Shown here in pieces: positions 46,497-54,859 of a DNA stretch of 64,000 nucleotides (positions within the stretch are counted from its first letter, which is position 1; each line of letters begins with the position of its first letter). The notes beneath the pieces were generated by a model, which saw nothing but the letters and a program-made list of their open reading frames with translations, was not told where the DNA came from and ran no database searches. The DNA comes from Streptococcus infantis SPAR10 (GTDB lineage Bacteria; Bacillota; Bacilli; Lactobacillales; Streptococcaceae): contig NZ_ALCH01000001.1 of NCBI RefSeq assembly GCF_000279535.1, positions 292,990-356,989 on the forward strand. Direction: 5' to 3'. A program made the position numbers and the translations under genes.

Positions 46497-47444
46497 ATGT
46501 CACTCTTTTTAACCTCGATTACGAGTATCATTCCGATTATCGCTATCATTGTTTTGGGGTATATTCTTCAGGTGAAGGGATGGTTTGGAGATGCCTTTGG
46601 ACCTAACCTATCTCGTTTAATCATGAATGTAGCCTTGCCAGCGTCAATCTTTGTGTCGGTGATGAAATACCTAACACTAGATAAACTAATTAGTCTTTCT
46701 GGAGGTCTCCTTTATACATTTGTGGCCTTTATCTTGGGCTATATTGTAGCTTATATTGCAGTTGTGGTTTTTAAGGTTCGTCCAGGACGGCGAGGAACCA
46801 TGATTAATACCTTTGTGAATGCCAATACTATTTTTATTGGTTTACCTTTAAACGTTGCTCTTTTTGGGGATCAGGCTCTTCCTTATTTCTTAATTTACTA
46901 TATCACCAACACGATTTCCACCTGGACATTGGGCGTGTATTTGATGACGAGTGACAGTAAATCGGGTCAAAGCAAGGAGACAAGTAAATTTGACTGGAAG
47001 AAATTGCTACCAGCTCCGCTTGTAGGTTTTCTTGTGGCTCTGCTATTTTTGATTCTCCGAATCTCTATTCCAGATTTCGCAACGAATACCTTAACCTATG
47101 TTGGAAATATCGTCACTCCTCTATCTCTGATTTATATTGGTATCGTTCTTGCAAAGGCAGGCTTGAATACTATTACTTTTGATAAAGATACAATTGTCAC
47201 TTTAGTTGGGCGCTTTATCCTAGCTCCTCTAATCATGCTTCTTGTATTGAAGTTCTTTGCACCAAATATGGAGACAGTAGAATTTAAGACCTTTATGATT
47301 CAGTCCGCGACACCAGCTCTAGCTGTTCTCCCGATCCTTGCTAATCAGGGCAAAGGAGATGTGGAATTCTCTACGAATGTGGTGACTCTAAGTACGGTTC
47401 TATTTATCGTTGTTATTCCAATATTACAAACTTTGTTAGGATAA
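46497..47444 (+). CDS. mleP: malate permease (AEC family)
   Basis: 315 residues from ATG 46497 (AGAAAGGA 6 bp upstream). About ten hydrophobic segments, with features of auxin-efflux-carrier transporters: LIMNVALPASIFVSVMKYLT and NANTIFIGLPLNVALFGDQA. In malolactic fermentation it exchanges malate for lactate. 77 bp after mleS, same operon. Confidence 0.9.
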   Translation: MSLFLTSITSIIPIIAIIVLGYILQVKGWFGDAFGPNLSRLIMNVALPASIFVSVMKYLTLDKLISLSGGLLYTFVAFILGYIVAYIAVVVFKVRPGRRGTMINTFVNANTIFIGLPLNVALFGDQALPYFLIYYITNTISTWTLGVYLMTSDSKSGQSKETSKFDWKKLLPAPLVGFLVALLFLILRISIPDFATNTLTYVGNIVTPLSLIYIGIVLAKAGLNTITFDKDTIVTLVGRFILAPLIMLLVLKFFAPNMETVEFKTFMIQSATPALAVLPILANQGKGDVEFSTNVVTLSTVLFIVVIPILQTLLG

Positions 47445-47594
47445 GAAGGAAGAGGATAGGATTGAAAGTTTTGCGTTAAGAAATTGCACTATTATAGATA
47501 TCTCTATTCCTATTTCTTGGAATCGAAATCAGAAGAAACTCTTCTGATGGTTGCTATCGAGTGATTTTGAGCTTTCCTAAAAGCCAGACTTTTC

Positions 47595-47642
47595 AAACCA
47601 GGATTGAAAAAAGCTTGTAAAGTATTACAATTTAGTAGACGT
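47595..47642 (+). repeat. R4: degraded rpsI 3'-end copy
   Basis: Reads KPGLKKACKVLQFSRR in frame but has lost the stop. It aligns over 48 bases with the rpsI tail of R2 with several changes. Followed by a different terminator (47668-47696). The oldest-looking remnant and the outer limit of the island. Confidence 0.7.
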
Positions 47643-47667
47643 TCTTCGAAAGAATGACTATATTTAC

Positions 47668-47696
47668 AAAGAACACCTTTCGTGGTGTTCTTTTTT
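47668..47696 (+). terminator. terminator after R4
   Basis: 10-bp stem AAAGAACACC/GGTGTTCTTT (47668-47677 with 47684-47693) ending in T residues. Confidence 0.85.
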
Positions 47697-47816
47697 AATC
47701 CTCAATAGAGAGTTCACCCCCAAAAATCACACCACTAGTCTTTGTCTTATACAATTTCTTCCTAGTATCAGTTTAGTATGATATAATTAAATACGAATAA
47801 TATAAAGGAGTTATAA

Positions 47817-48389
47817 ATGAAAATAGGAAAAGGCATCAATTGGATTTTGATTCTGTTTAGTTGCTTAAGTGCTATAGTACTGATAAGTTTTGTGTTCTTC
47901 TTTAATCATAAGAAGCAAGATGCAGAAGTAGTGAATGCCACAACGGAACAGGTTTCTACTACTAGTACGGCTACGACTAGTTCGACAACCACTAGTTTAA
48001 CGACTACCCAAGATAGTGTTACGACTACTGAGGAAAAACTCTCGACACAAGAAGAGCAAACGAATGCTAAATCACAAAAAATAGATGAGCAAGCCATTCT
48101 AAATGGAGATTTCTCGACTCTAGTTGGAACATGGAGAAATGGACTTGGGCAAGAGTTTACATTCGATAAAAATGGACTAGTAAACAGTGGAAACATTGAA
48201 AAAAAGAGAATGGGTAGCCATGGAACGATTGAATTCAGCATTAGAGATGGTATCTCAGGCTATGGAATGAGTATTTATCCTGCTGGACTTATTATGGATG
48301 GGTTAGATACTGATTTAACTAAAAATAGGCTGATTGCTGGTCAAGCAGCTCCAACCAGATCAGAACAAGTTTTTTATAAAGTAGACTAA
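47817..48389 (+). CDS. membrane-anchored DUF6287-type protein with Thr-rich linker
   Basis: 190 residues. N-terminal membrane segment (~9-29, no lipobox), then a Thr/Ser-rich linker (~42-75) and a C-terminal domain beginning ILNGDFSTLVGTWRNGLGQE, which resembles the streptococcal DUF6287 module. It faces the outside. Function unknown. TATAAT-like -10 and AAAGGAG precede it. Confidence 0.65.
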   Translation: MKIGKGINWILILFSCLSAIVLISFVFFFNHKKQDAEVVNATTEQVSTTSTATTSSTTTSLTTTQDSVTTTEEKLSTQEEQTNAKSQKIDEQAILNGDFSTLVGTWRNGLGQEFTFDKNGLVNSGNIEKKRMGSHGTIEFSIRDGISGYGMSIYPAGLIMDGLDTDLTKNRLIAGQAAPTRSEQVFYKVD

Positions 48390-48395
48390 ATGATT

Positions 48396-48427
48396 AACCA
48401 TCTCATCAAATTTGAGATGGTTTTCTT
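48396..48427 (+). terminator. terminator after the DUF6287 gene
   Basis: AACCATCTCA/TGAGATGGTT stem (48396-48405 with 48413-48422) followed by a T-rich run. Confidence 0.8.
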
Positions 48428-48686
48428 CTTTATTTGTGAGTCATGATCATGTTATGAAGATGAAGTAAGTAGGGTTTAAAAATAGCTTCCATAGGCGTTC
48501 CAGCCTGTTTAGCAAGATGTTGGAATTTATGAGGACCTTGACGGGTATTATTTTTCTTCATAGTATGTTGTGTTATAATGTAGATACGATATGAATAAAT
48601 TAAGATATCTCTGTAAATTCTGTAAATGTCACTTTGTGTGAACATGAGTATATTTGAATTTATAGAATGATAGGAGGTGGTTTACA

Positions 48687-49199
48687 ATGATAAGTTTAGA
48701 GCTGATGTCTGAAGAAAATAGCATAGATGTTTATTCTTTTGAAAAAGAAAATCGGGAGTATTTTGAGCGGAATTTACCTCCTAGACCAGCCCACTATTTT
48801 GACTTAGAAGGTTTTAAAGAAATTACAAGGGAATTGTTAAGGGAACAAGAGAATCATGATGTCTACATGCATCTTATTAGAGATTCACAAGGTACTATGG
48901 TCGGAAGAGTCAATTTAAGTGTCTTAGAGGATGATCGAAAAACAGCAGAACTTGGATATAGGATCGGAGAAAATGTTACTAATTTAGGATATGCCAGCGA
49001 AGCGGTTAAACTCGTTTTAGAAAAGGCCTTTACTACTTATGGTTTACATAAGATTATCGCAGGGACGGCAACGGACAATCTGATCTCTCAGAGAGTGCTT
49101 TTAAAAAATGGTTTCACCTTTAGTAGAATCATAGAGAATGACTTTCAAATGCATAACGAGTGGATTCATACGGCAGTATTTGAGATAAGGAATCTATAG
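48687..49199 (+). CDS. GNAT acetyltransferase (RimJ/RimL-like)
   Basis: 170 residues, with MVGRVNLSVLEDDRKTAELG, YRIGENVTNLGYASEAVKLV (the acetyl-CoA site region) and FTTYGLHKIIAGTATDNLIS. Acetylates an amino group, typically of a protein N-terminus, a small amine or a drug; the substrate cannot be told. Ribosome-binding site GGAGGTGG. Single-gene unit. Confidence 0.9.
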   Translation: MISLELMSEENSIDVYSFEKENREYFERNLPPRPAHYFDLEGFKEITRELLREQENHDVYMHLIRDSQGTMVGRVNLSVLEDDRKTAELGYRIGENVTNLGYASEAVKLVLEKAFTTYGLHKIIAGTATDNLISQRVLLKNGFTFSRIIENDFQMHNEWIHTAVFEIRNL

Positions 49200-49239
49200 C
49201 ATCGTCATTACCAGTCGTTTGCCAAAACTCAACATTTCT

Positions 49240-49270
49240 AGTAGACATTCGTCTACTTTTTTTATATAAT
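49240..49270 (+). promoter_or_regulatory. SOS-like operator and promoter of the UmuC cassette
   Basis: AGTAGAC-ATTC-GTCTACT (49240-49257) is a perfect inverted repeat covering the -35 TAGACA (49242-49247); TATAAT is at 49265-49270 with a 17-bp spacer. Probably bound by the regulator encoded next. Confidence 0.75.
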
Positions 49271-49345
49271 AAAACTAAACCAAAATGGTTGAATTTTTAA
49301 AATAAAGTCAACCTACGATGAAAGCATCACGCTAGGAGGTAAAAT

Positions 49346-50032
49346 ATGTACCAACCAGAAAAACTCAAAGCTCGGAGAAAAGAGTTAAAGCTAACACAGA
49401 AAGAAATTGCAGAGCAGCTTGGCATTAGTTTTCAGGCTTATTCGGCTTGGGAGCGTGGAGTCAAGGAGCCTTCTAAAGAAAAAGTTAAACAGCTAGAAGA
49501 GATTTTAAAAGTACCAAAAGGCTATTTCACCCAAATCGAAATTGTCCGTCTCTATAATAGCCTTTCCAATAAAGGAAAAGAAAAGGTGATAGTCTATGCT
49601 CGCAACTTGGCTCAAGAAGAACAAGCCAAGAAGGTGACTGCTATTTCAGAAAAACTCTACGAGTATCATGTCTATGAACGCATGTCGGCTGGTATCGGTG
49701 CTTCGGTTTATGATGATCGAAATTTTGATACGGTTTACTTCAATGAAGAACTGGCACATGATTTTGCTTCCTGGGTGTCTGGGGATTCTATGGAACCTAA
49801 GTATCAGAATGGTTCAGTAGCTCTGATTCGAGAGACCGGATTTGATTATGACGGTGCTGTCTATGCAGTGGTTTGCAATAACCAGACCTATATCAAACGA
49901 GTCTATCGAGAAGAAGATGGTCTGCGTCTGGTCTCTATCAATCCTAAATATAAGGATATTCACATTTCTTATGAGGAAGATCCGCGGATTGTGGGTATTA
50001 TCGTGGGCAATTTTGTACCCATGGAGGGATAG
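49346..50032 (+). CDS. LexA/HdiR-like self-cleaving repressor
   Basis: 228 residues. Xre HTH at ~5-58 (KLTQKEIAEQLGISFQAYSA). S24 peptidase domain at ~110-228 with the scissile Ala-Gly in ERMSAGIGASVYDD, Ser in SGDSMEPKYQNG and Lys in NQTYIKRVYRE. Such proteins replace LexA in streptococci/lactococci and self-cleave on DNA damage, derepressing the adjacent polymerase. Ribosome-binding site TAGGAGG. Confidence 0.92.
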   Translation: MYQPEKLKARRKELKLTQKEIAEQLGISFQAYSAWERGVKEPSKEKVKQLEEILKVPKGYFTQIEIVRLYNSLSNKGKEKVIVYARNLAQEEQAKKVTAISEKLYEYHVYERMSAGIGASVYDDRNFDTVYFNEELAHDFASWVSGDSMEPKYQNGSVALIRETGFDYDGAVYAVVCNNQTYIKRVYREEDGLRLVSINPKYKDIHISYEEDPRIVGIIVGNFVPMEG

Positions 50033-50035
50033 TCT

Positions 50036-51451
50036 ATGGGCTACTTTGATTATTCCAGAGAGCCCAAAAGTGATATTGCCTTTGTCGATATGAAGTCCTT
50101 TTATGCTAGCGTTGAGTGTGTAGGAAGAGGGCTCCATCCCCTCAAAACCTCCCTTTGTGTCATGAGTCGGGCGGATAATTCTGTTGGGCTTATTCTTGCC
50201 TCCTCACCTATGTTTAAAAAGGTCTTTGGGAAAGCAAATGTAGGGCGTGCCTATGACCTCCCCTTTGATATCAAGACGCGTAAATTTTCCTACTATAATG
50301 CCAAAAAACAAGGCTTACGGACAGACCCAGCCTATGTGAGATTTATCGAAGATTGGGCTCGGGTGACCGTCATTGTCCCTCCCCGGATGGATAAGTATAT
50401 CGCGGTCAATATGGAAATTCAGCGCATTTTCCAGAATTATGGCAGTCCAGATGATATTTATCCTTATTCCATTGATGAAGGCTTTATTGATCTAACCAGT
50501 TCGCTCAATTATTTTGTCCCAGATCAGCAGATTTCTCGCAAAGATAAGCTAGATATGCTTTCGGCTCGGATCCAGAGAGATATCTGGCGGCAGACGGGGA
50601 TTTACTCGACGGTCGGCATGTCGAATGCCAATCCTCTGCTTGCTAAGTTGGCCTTGGATAATGAAGCCAAGCACACACCGACTATGCGAGCCAATTGGTC
50701 TTACCAGGATGTGGAAGACAAGGTCTGGTCCATTCCAAAGATGACCGACTTTTGGGGGATTGGGCATCGGATGGAGAAGCGCTTGAATAGCTTGGGGATT
50801 TATTCGATTAAGGAATTAGCCAATAGCAATCCGGATTTCCTGAAGAAGGAACTTGGCCAAGCTGGACTTCGCTTGTGGTTTCATGCCAATGGAATAGACG
50901 AGAGTAATGTTCACAAGCCCTATAAAGCCAAATCTCACGGCTTAGGCAATTCACAAATTTTACCTAGAGATTATGTCAAGAAGCGAGACATCGAAATTAT
51001 CCTTCGAGAGATGGCTGAACAGGTGGCTATCAGGCTTCGACGGGCCAGAAAGAAGACGACAGTTGTGTCTATTCATCTTGGTTTTTCTAAGCAGGAACAA
51101 AAACGCTCCATCCATACCCAGATGAAGGTGGAGCCGACCAATAATACCGGTCTTTTAGTCAGTTATGTACTGAAATTATTCCATAGCAAATATACTTCTG
51201 GGGCCGTTAGGAGTGTTGCTGTCAGTTATTCAGGATTTGTGGACGAATCCTTTGGTTTGATTTCCCTTTTTGATGATGTTGATAAAGTAGAAAAAGAAGA
51301 AAGGCTCCAGACTGCCATTGATTCCATTCGAGAACAATTCGGCTTTACTTCTCTTTTGAAGGCGACTGCCTTAGAGGATGCATCGAGAAGTATTGTCAGA
51401 AGTAAGCTCATCGGAGGGCACTCTGCTGGAGGATTAGATGGATTAAAATGA
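50036..51451 (+). CDS. Y-family DNA polymerase UmuC-like
   Basis: 471 residues. Catalytic acidic residues in FVDMKSFYASVECVG and YPYSIDEGFIDLTSS. The HhH region is IPKMTDFWGIGHRMEKRL, with little-finger domain C-terminal. Translesion polymerase, error-prone. Starts 3 bp after the repressor and overlaps the next gene by 4 bp: one damage-inducible operon. Confidence 0.93.
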   Translation: MGYFDYSREPKSDIAFVDMKSFYASVECVGRGLHPLKTSLCVMSRADNSVGLILASSPMFKKVFGKANVGRAYDLPFDIKTRKFSYYNAKKQGLRTDPAYVRFIEDWARVTVIVPPRMDKYIAVNMEIQRIFQNYGSPDDIYPYSIDEGFIDLTSSLNYFVPDQQISRKDKLDMLSARIQRDIWRQTGIYSTVGMSNANPLLAKLALDNEAKHTPTMRANWSYQDVEDKVWSIPKMTDFWGIGHRMEKRLNSLGIYSIKELANSNPDFLKKELGQAGLRLWFHANGIDESNVHKPYKAKSHGLGNSQILPRDYVKKRDIEIILREMAEQVAIRLRRARKKTTVVSIHLGFSKQEQKRSIHTQMKVEPTNNTGLLVSYVLKLFHSKYTSGAVRSVAVSYSGFVDESFGLISLFDDVDKVEKEERLQTAIDSIREQFGFTSLLKATALEDASRSIVRSKLIGGHSAGGLDGLK

Positions 51452-51810
51452 TTGATCGCTCTTATTTGCCCTTTCAATCCGCGAAGGACTATCAAGATCC
51501 AGGCATGCAGAAGTGGATGGGCTTTTTTCTATCGGAGCATACGAGTTCACTCAGTGCAGAAAAAAATCGTGTTGCTTTATCAACAGATTTGAATCCAGTC
51601 GAGAAGTTGTTGCTGCTTTCCCAGCTCTACGTTGGACGACTAAAAGGTTCTTTTATGGTCAAGGAGAAAAATTATAAAAGCACGATATTGGGTGAAGTAA
51701 GAGAATTATCTCCTCAAGAAATTTCTGTTAGAACGGATGAAGGCTATCGATTAATAAGGGTAGATGATATTCTCGCAATCCAACTGTGTCAGGAGGAAGT
51801 TGATGACTAG
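51448..51810 (+). CDS. YolD-like protein of the UmuC cassette
   Basis: 120 residues, beginning MIDRSYLPFQSAKDYQDPGM. It contains RVALSTDLNPVEKLLLLSQL and the C-terminal RTDEGYRLIRVDDILAIQL. It fits the YolD-like small proteins that accompany UmuC polymerases in Gram-positives. Coupled to both neighbours by overlaps. Confidence 0.65.
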   Translation: MIDRSYLPFQSAKDYQDPGMQKWMGFFLSEHTSSLSAEKNRVALSTDLNPVEKLLLLSQLYVGRLKGSFMVKEKNYKSTILGEVRELSPQEISVRTDEGYRLIRVDDILAIQLCQEEVDD

Positions 51811-52093
51811 AAAAGAGTTATATGAAAACAAACTGCAGATGGATTATTTTTCAGATGACTATATTCGTTTTGAGGAAGATTTCCAAAAATACTCTGCCAT
51901 GAATGTACCCTTGACTTTCTTGATTGACGACATTCTGCGAACCATGGTCATTAACCAAAAGAACTACTTTGTCTTGAACAAGGAAAATGCCAAGGACGGA
52001 AGGGAACATCGATTTTATTTTAGAGTGAGGATGGAAAAAGACTGTCCACGTACTCGAACCTATACCTATCTTGGGCTGGGACGAAATCATTAG
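51803..52093 (+). CDS. DUF5960-type protein, last gene of the UmuC cassette
   Basis: 96 residues from ATG 51803 (AGGAGG 10 bp upstream), overlapping the previous stop by 8 bp. It begins MTRKELYENKLQMDYFSDDY. The closing part, HRFYFRVRMEKDCPRTRTYT, is rich in basic and aromatic residues. Regular companion of the streptococcal HTH-UmuC cassette; role unknown. Confidence 0.7.
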   Translation: MTRKELYENKLQMDYFSDDYIRFEEDFQKYSAMNVPLTFLIDDILRTMVINQKNYFVLNKENAKDGREHRFYFRVRMEKDCPRTRTYTYLGLGRNH

Positions 52094-52305
52094 TAAAAAT
52101 TCTTATCTTAGATATATTTGTTGCAATAATAACACTGAAAACAACTATAATTTCCAGCCGTTCAAGAGCTGTTTCTTGAATGGTTTTTTGTTTGCTGTTT
52201 AAAAGCAATTGAACTATACCAATTTTTATTCTTGACAAGTGAAAGAAACAATTATATACTGTTTTCGCTGATTCTAAAAACAGAAAATCAGACTATACCA
52301 ATTTT

Positions 52306-52341
52306 AAGGAGAAAGCACAGCTGGTCTGTGTCGTATATACT
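52306..52341 (+). promoter_or_regulatory. glmS 5' UTR with distant ribosome-binding site and hairpin
   Basis: AAGGAG (52306-52311) is 30 nt from the fixed glmS start. A small hairpin CACAG-CTGGT-CTGTG (52316-52330) lies between and could shorten the distance. No closer ribosome-binding site is seen. Confidence 0.5.
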
Positions 52342-54150
52342 ATGTGTGGAATTGTTGGTGTTGTTGGAAACACAAATGCAACTGACATTTTGATTCAAGG
52401 ACTTGAAAAACTCGAATACCGTGGTTATGATTCTGCGGGGATTTTTGTTCTAGGTGGTGCTGAAAGCCATTTGGTCAAGGCTGTTGGACGTATCGCAGAA
52501 TTGTCTGCTAAGACAGCTGGGGTTGAGGGAACAACTGGTATCGGACATACTCGTTGGGCCACTCATGGGAAACCAACAGAAGATAATGCTCACCCACATC
52601 GCTCTGAGACAGGACGTTTTGTCTTGGTCCACAATGGGGTGATCGAAAACTATCTTGAAATTAAGGAAGAATACCTTGCAGGACACAACTTCAAGGGACA
52701 AACAGATACAGAAATCGCTGTTCACTTGATTGGGAAATTTGCAGAAGAAGACGGCTTGTCAGTACTTGAAGCCTTTAAAAAAGCTCTTCACATCATCCGT
52801 GGTTCTTATGCCTTTGCCTTGATCGACTCTGAAAATCCAGATGTTATCTACGTGGCCAAGAACAAATCACCTCTCTTGATCGGTCTTGGAGATGGCTACA
52901 ACATGGTCTGCTCAGATGCCATGGCTATGATTCGTGAGACCAACCAATACATGGAAATCCATGACCAAGAGTTGGTAATCGTCAAGGCTGATAGCGTCGA
53001 AGTTCAGGACTATGATGGCAACAGTCGTGAGCGTGCTAGCTACACTGCTGAACTTGATTTGTCTGATATCGGTAAGGGAACTTATCCTTACTACATGCTC
53101 AAGGAAATCGATGAGCAACCAACAGTGATGCGTAAGTTGATCCAAGCCTACACAGATGAGGCTGGCCAAGTAGTGGTTGATCCAGCTATCATCAAGGCTG
53201 TTCAAGATGCAGACCGTATCTACATTCTTGCAGCTGGAACATCTTACCACGCAGGGTTTGCTTCTAAGAAGATGTTGGAAGAATTGACAGATACACCAGT
53301 TGAACTCGGTATCTCTTCTGAGTGGGGTTACGGTATGCCACTTCTCAGCAAGAAACCACTCTTCATCTTTATCAGTCAATCTGGTGAAACAGCTGATAGC
53401 CGTCAGGTTTTGGTTAAGGCCAATGAAATGGGAATCCCAAGCTTGACAGTGACAAACGTGCCTGGTTCAACTCTGTCACGTGAAGCCAACCATACCATGC
53501 TTCTTCATGCAGGACCTGAAATTGCTGTAGCATCAACCAAGGCTTATACGGCGCAAATCGCAGCTCTTGCCTTTCTTGCAAAAGCGGTTGGTGAAGCAAA
53601 TGGGAATGAAAAAGCCAAAGCTTTTGACCTAGTTCACGAATTGTCAATCGTAGCTCAGTCTATCGAATCAACTCTTTCAGAAAAAGAATTGATTGATGCT
53701 AAGGTTCGTGACCTTCTTGAAACAACACGCAATGCTTTTTACATCGGACGCGGTCAAGATTACTATGTAGCCATGGAAGCCAGTCTCAAACTCAAAGAGA
53801 TTTCTTACATCCAATGTGAAGGTTTTGCGGCAGGAGAACTCAAGCATGGAACCATTGCCTTGATTGAGGATGGAACACCTGTTTTGGCCCTCTTGTCAGA
53901 TCCAGTCCTTGCTAACCACACTCGCGGAAATATCCAAGAAGTGGCAGCGCGTGGCGCTAAGGTCCTCACCATCGCAGAAGAAAATGTTGCCAAAGATACA
54001 GACGATATCGTTCTTACGACCGTACACCCTTACCTCTCACCAATCTCAATGGTCGTACCAACACAATTAGTCGCTTACTTTGCAACTCTACACCGTGGAC
54101 TCGATGTGGATAAACCACGGAATCTTGCTAAGTCTGTAACGGTAGAATAA
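52342..54150 (+). CDS. glmS: glutamine--fructose-6-phosphate aminotransferase
   Basis: 602 residues. [10 protein letters not shown] fixes the start, because the Cys after Met is the N-terminal nucleophile of the glutaminase domain (~1-215). Two SIS domains follow ([48 protein letters not shown]). The C-terminus ends [13 protein letters not shown]. Makes glucosamine-6-phosphate for peptidoglycan and teichoic acid precursors. No glmS ribozyme was recognised upstream. Confidence 0.98.
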   Translation: MCGIVGVVGNTNATDILIQGLEKLEYRGYDSAGIFVLGGAESHLVKAVGRIAELSAKTAGVEGTTGIGHTRWATHGKPTEDNAHPHRSETGRFVLVHNGVIENYLEIKEEYLAGHNFKGQTDTEIAVHLIGKFAEEDGLSVLEAFKKALHIIRGSYAFALIDSENPDVIYVAKNKSPLLIGLGDGYNMVCSDAMAMIRETNQYMEIHDQELVIVKADSVEVQDYDGNSRERASYTAELDLSDIGKGTYPYYMLKEIDEQPTVMRKLIQAYTDEAGQVVVDPAIIKAVQDADRIYILAAGTSYHAGFASKKMLEELTDTPVELGISSEWGYGMPLLSKKPLFIFISQSGETADSRQVLVKANEMGIPSLTVTNVPGSTLSREANHTMLLHAGPEIAVASTKAYTAQIAALAFLAKAVGEANGNEKAKAFDLVHELSIVAQSIESTLSEKELIDAKVRDLLETTRNAFYIGRGQDYYVAMEASLKLKEISYIQCEGFAAGELKHGTIALIEDGTPVLALLSDPVLANHTRGNIQEVAARGAKVLTIAEENVAKDTDDIVLTTVHPYLSPISMVVPTQLVAYFATLHRGLDVDKPRNLAKSVTVE

Positions 54151-54180
54151 GGAAGTCCTGTTACTAAATGCTAACATTTC

Positions 54181-54209
54181 TTGTCATCCTATAAAAATCT
54201 TGTTATACT
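54181..54209 (+). promoter_or_regulatory. promoter of the gene at 54255
   Basis: TTGTCA (54181-54186) and TATACT (54204-54209), 17-bp spacer, extended TGT before the -10. Confidence 0.75.
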
Positions 54210-54254
54210 ATAGAAAAGTCGTTAATAGTGAAGTATAAGGAGATTGGAGCGGAA

Positions 54255-54782
54255 ATGAAAAAGGGGAAAATTTCATCTATCATAGGACTCTTGTTAGCAA
54301 GTTCGTTTTTGATTCGGACTGTCATTATTCATCAAATGAGAGCTGCAAAGAAACAAGAGAGTGAAAAGATTGCTGCAGTTCAGGAATTTATCAAATCTCA
54401 AGAAGAGGCAGAGTCAGAAAAACAAAAAAATACTTTTAAAAGTATTCTTGGAAATGGATCAGGGACTTCTGAACCAAGACCTAGCTACGAAAAAACTATA
54501 TTTGTGAATCAACAATACGATATTGGTGTTCGAGACGGAGCCTATTATCTACTGACACTCAGTAGCAACAAAGAACTCTTGCTAGAAGGGGTCGATGACG
54601 CCTATGCCTTGGCTGTTAAGAATGAAGATAAAAACAAACAAGAAGTTGCTATGGTTGTTCATAAAGATGGAGCTTGGCATATTATAAATGGTGAAGGGGA
54701 AGTTACAACAACCCTTGACCGACAATATATAACAGCTCATACCAAACTTGTGATTAAGAATAAGACTCTTGATTTTGAATAA
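54255..54782 (+). CDS. hypothetical membrane-anchored protein
   Basis: 175 residues from ATG 54255; a GTG at 54228 in the same frame is possible. A basic start and one membrane segment (~7-25) lead to a Glu/Lys/Gln-rich coil-like stretch (~32-62). A C-terminal domain (~78-175) contains FVNQQYDIGVRDGAYYLLT. No family recognised. Likely extracytoplasmic. Confidence 0.6.
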   Translation: MKKGKISSIIGLLLASSFLIRTVIIHQMRAAKKQESEKIAAVQEFIKSQEEAESEKQKNTFKSILGNGSGTSEPRPSYEKTIFVNQQYDIGVRDGAYYLLTLSSNKELLLEGVDDAYALAVKNEDKNKQEVAMVVHKDGAWHIINGEGEVTTTLDRQYITAHTKLVIKNKTLDFE

Positions 54783-54822
54783 TGTGTTTGGTTCATGATT
54801 CTGTAGAAAAACATAGATTACT

Positions 54823-54855
54823 AAAAACCTCCTAGATTCTTTCTAGGAGGTTTTT
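54823..54855. terminator. bidirectional terminator
   Basis: Perfect 14-bp stem AAAAACCTCCTAGA/TCTAGGAGGTTTTT (54823-54836 with 54842-54855) between convergent genes. Confidence 0.92.
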
Positions 54856-54859
54856 AAAA

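Noticed and set aside
48430..48561. 43-codon minus-strand frame (MKKNNTRQGPHKFQHL...)
   Set aside because: No ribosome-binding site, no recognised family and position right after a terminator; possibly a gene relic but not supportable.
52094..52341. glmS ribozyme upstream of glmS
   Set aside because: The region is A/T-rich and short, with only one small hairpin; no ribozyme core was recognised.
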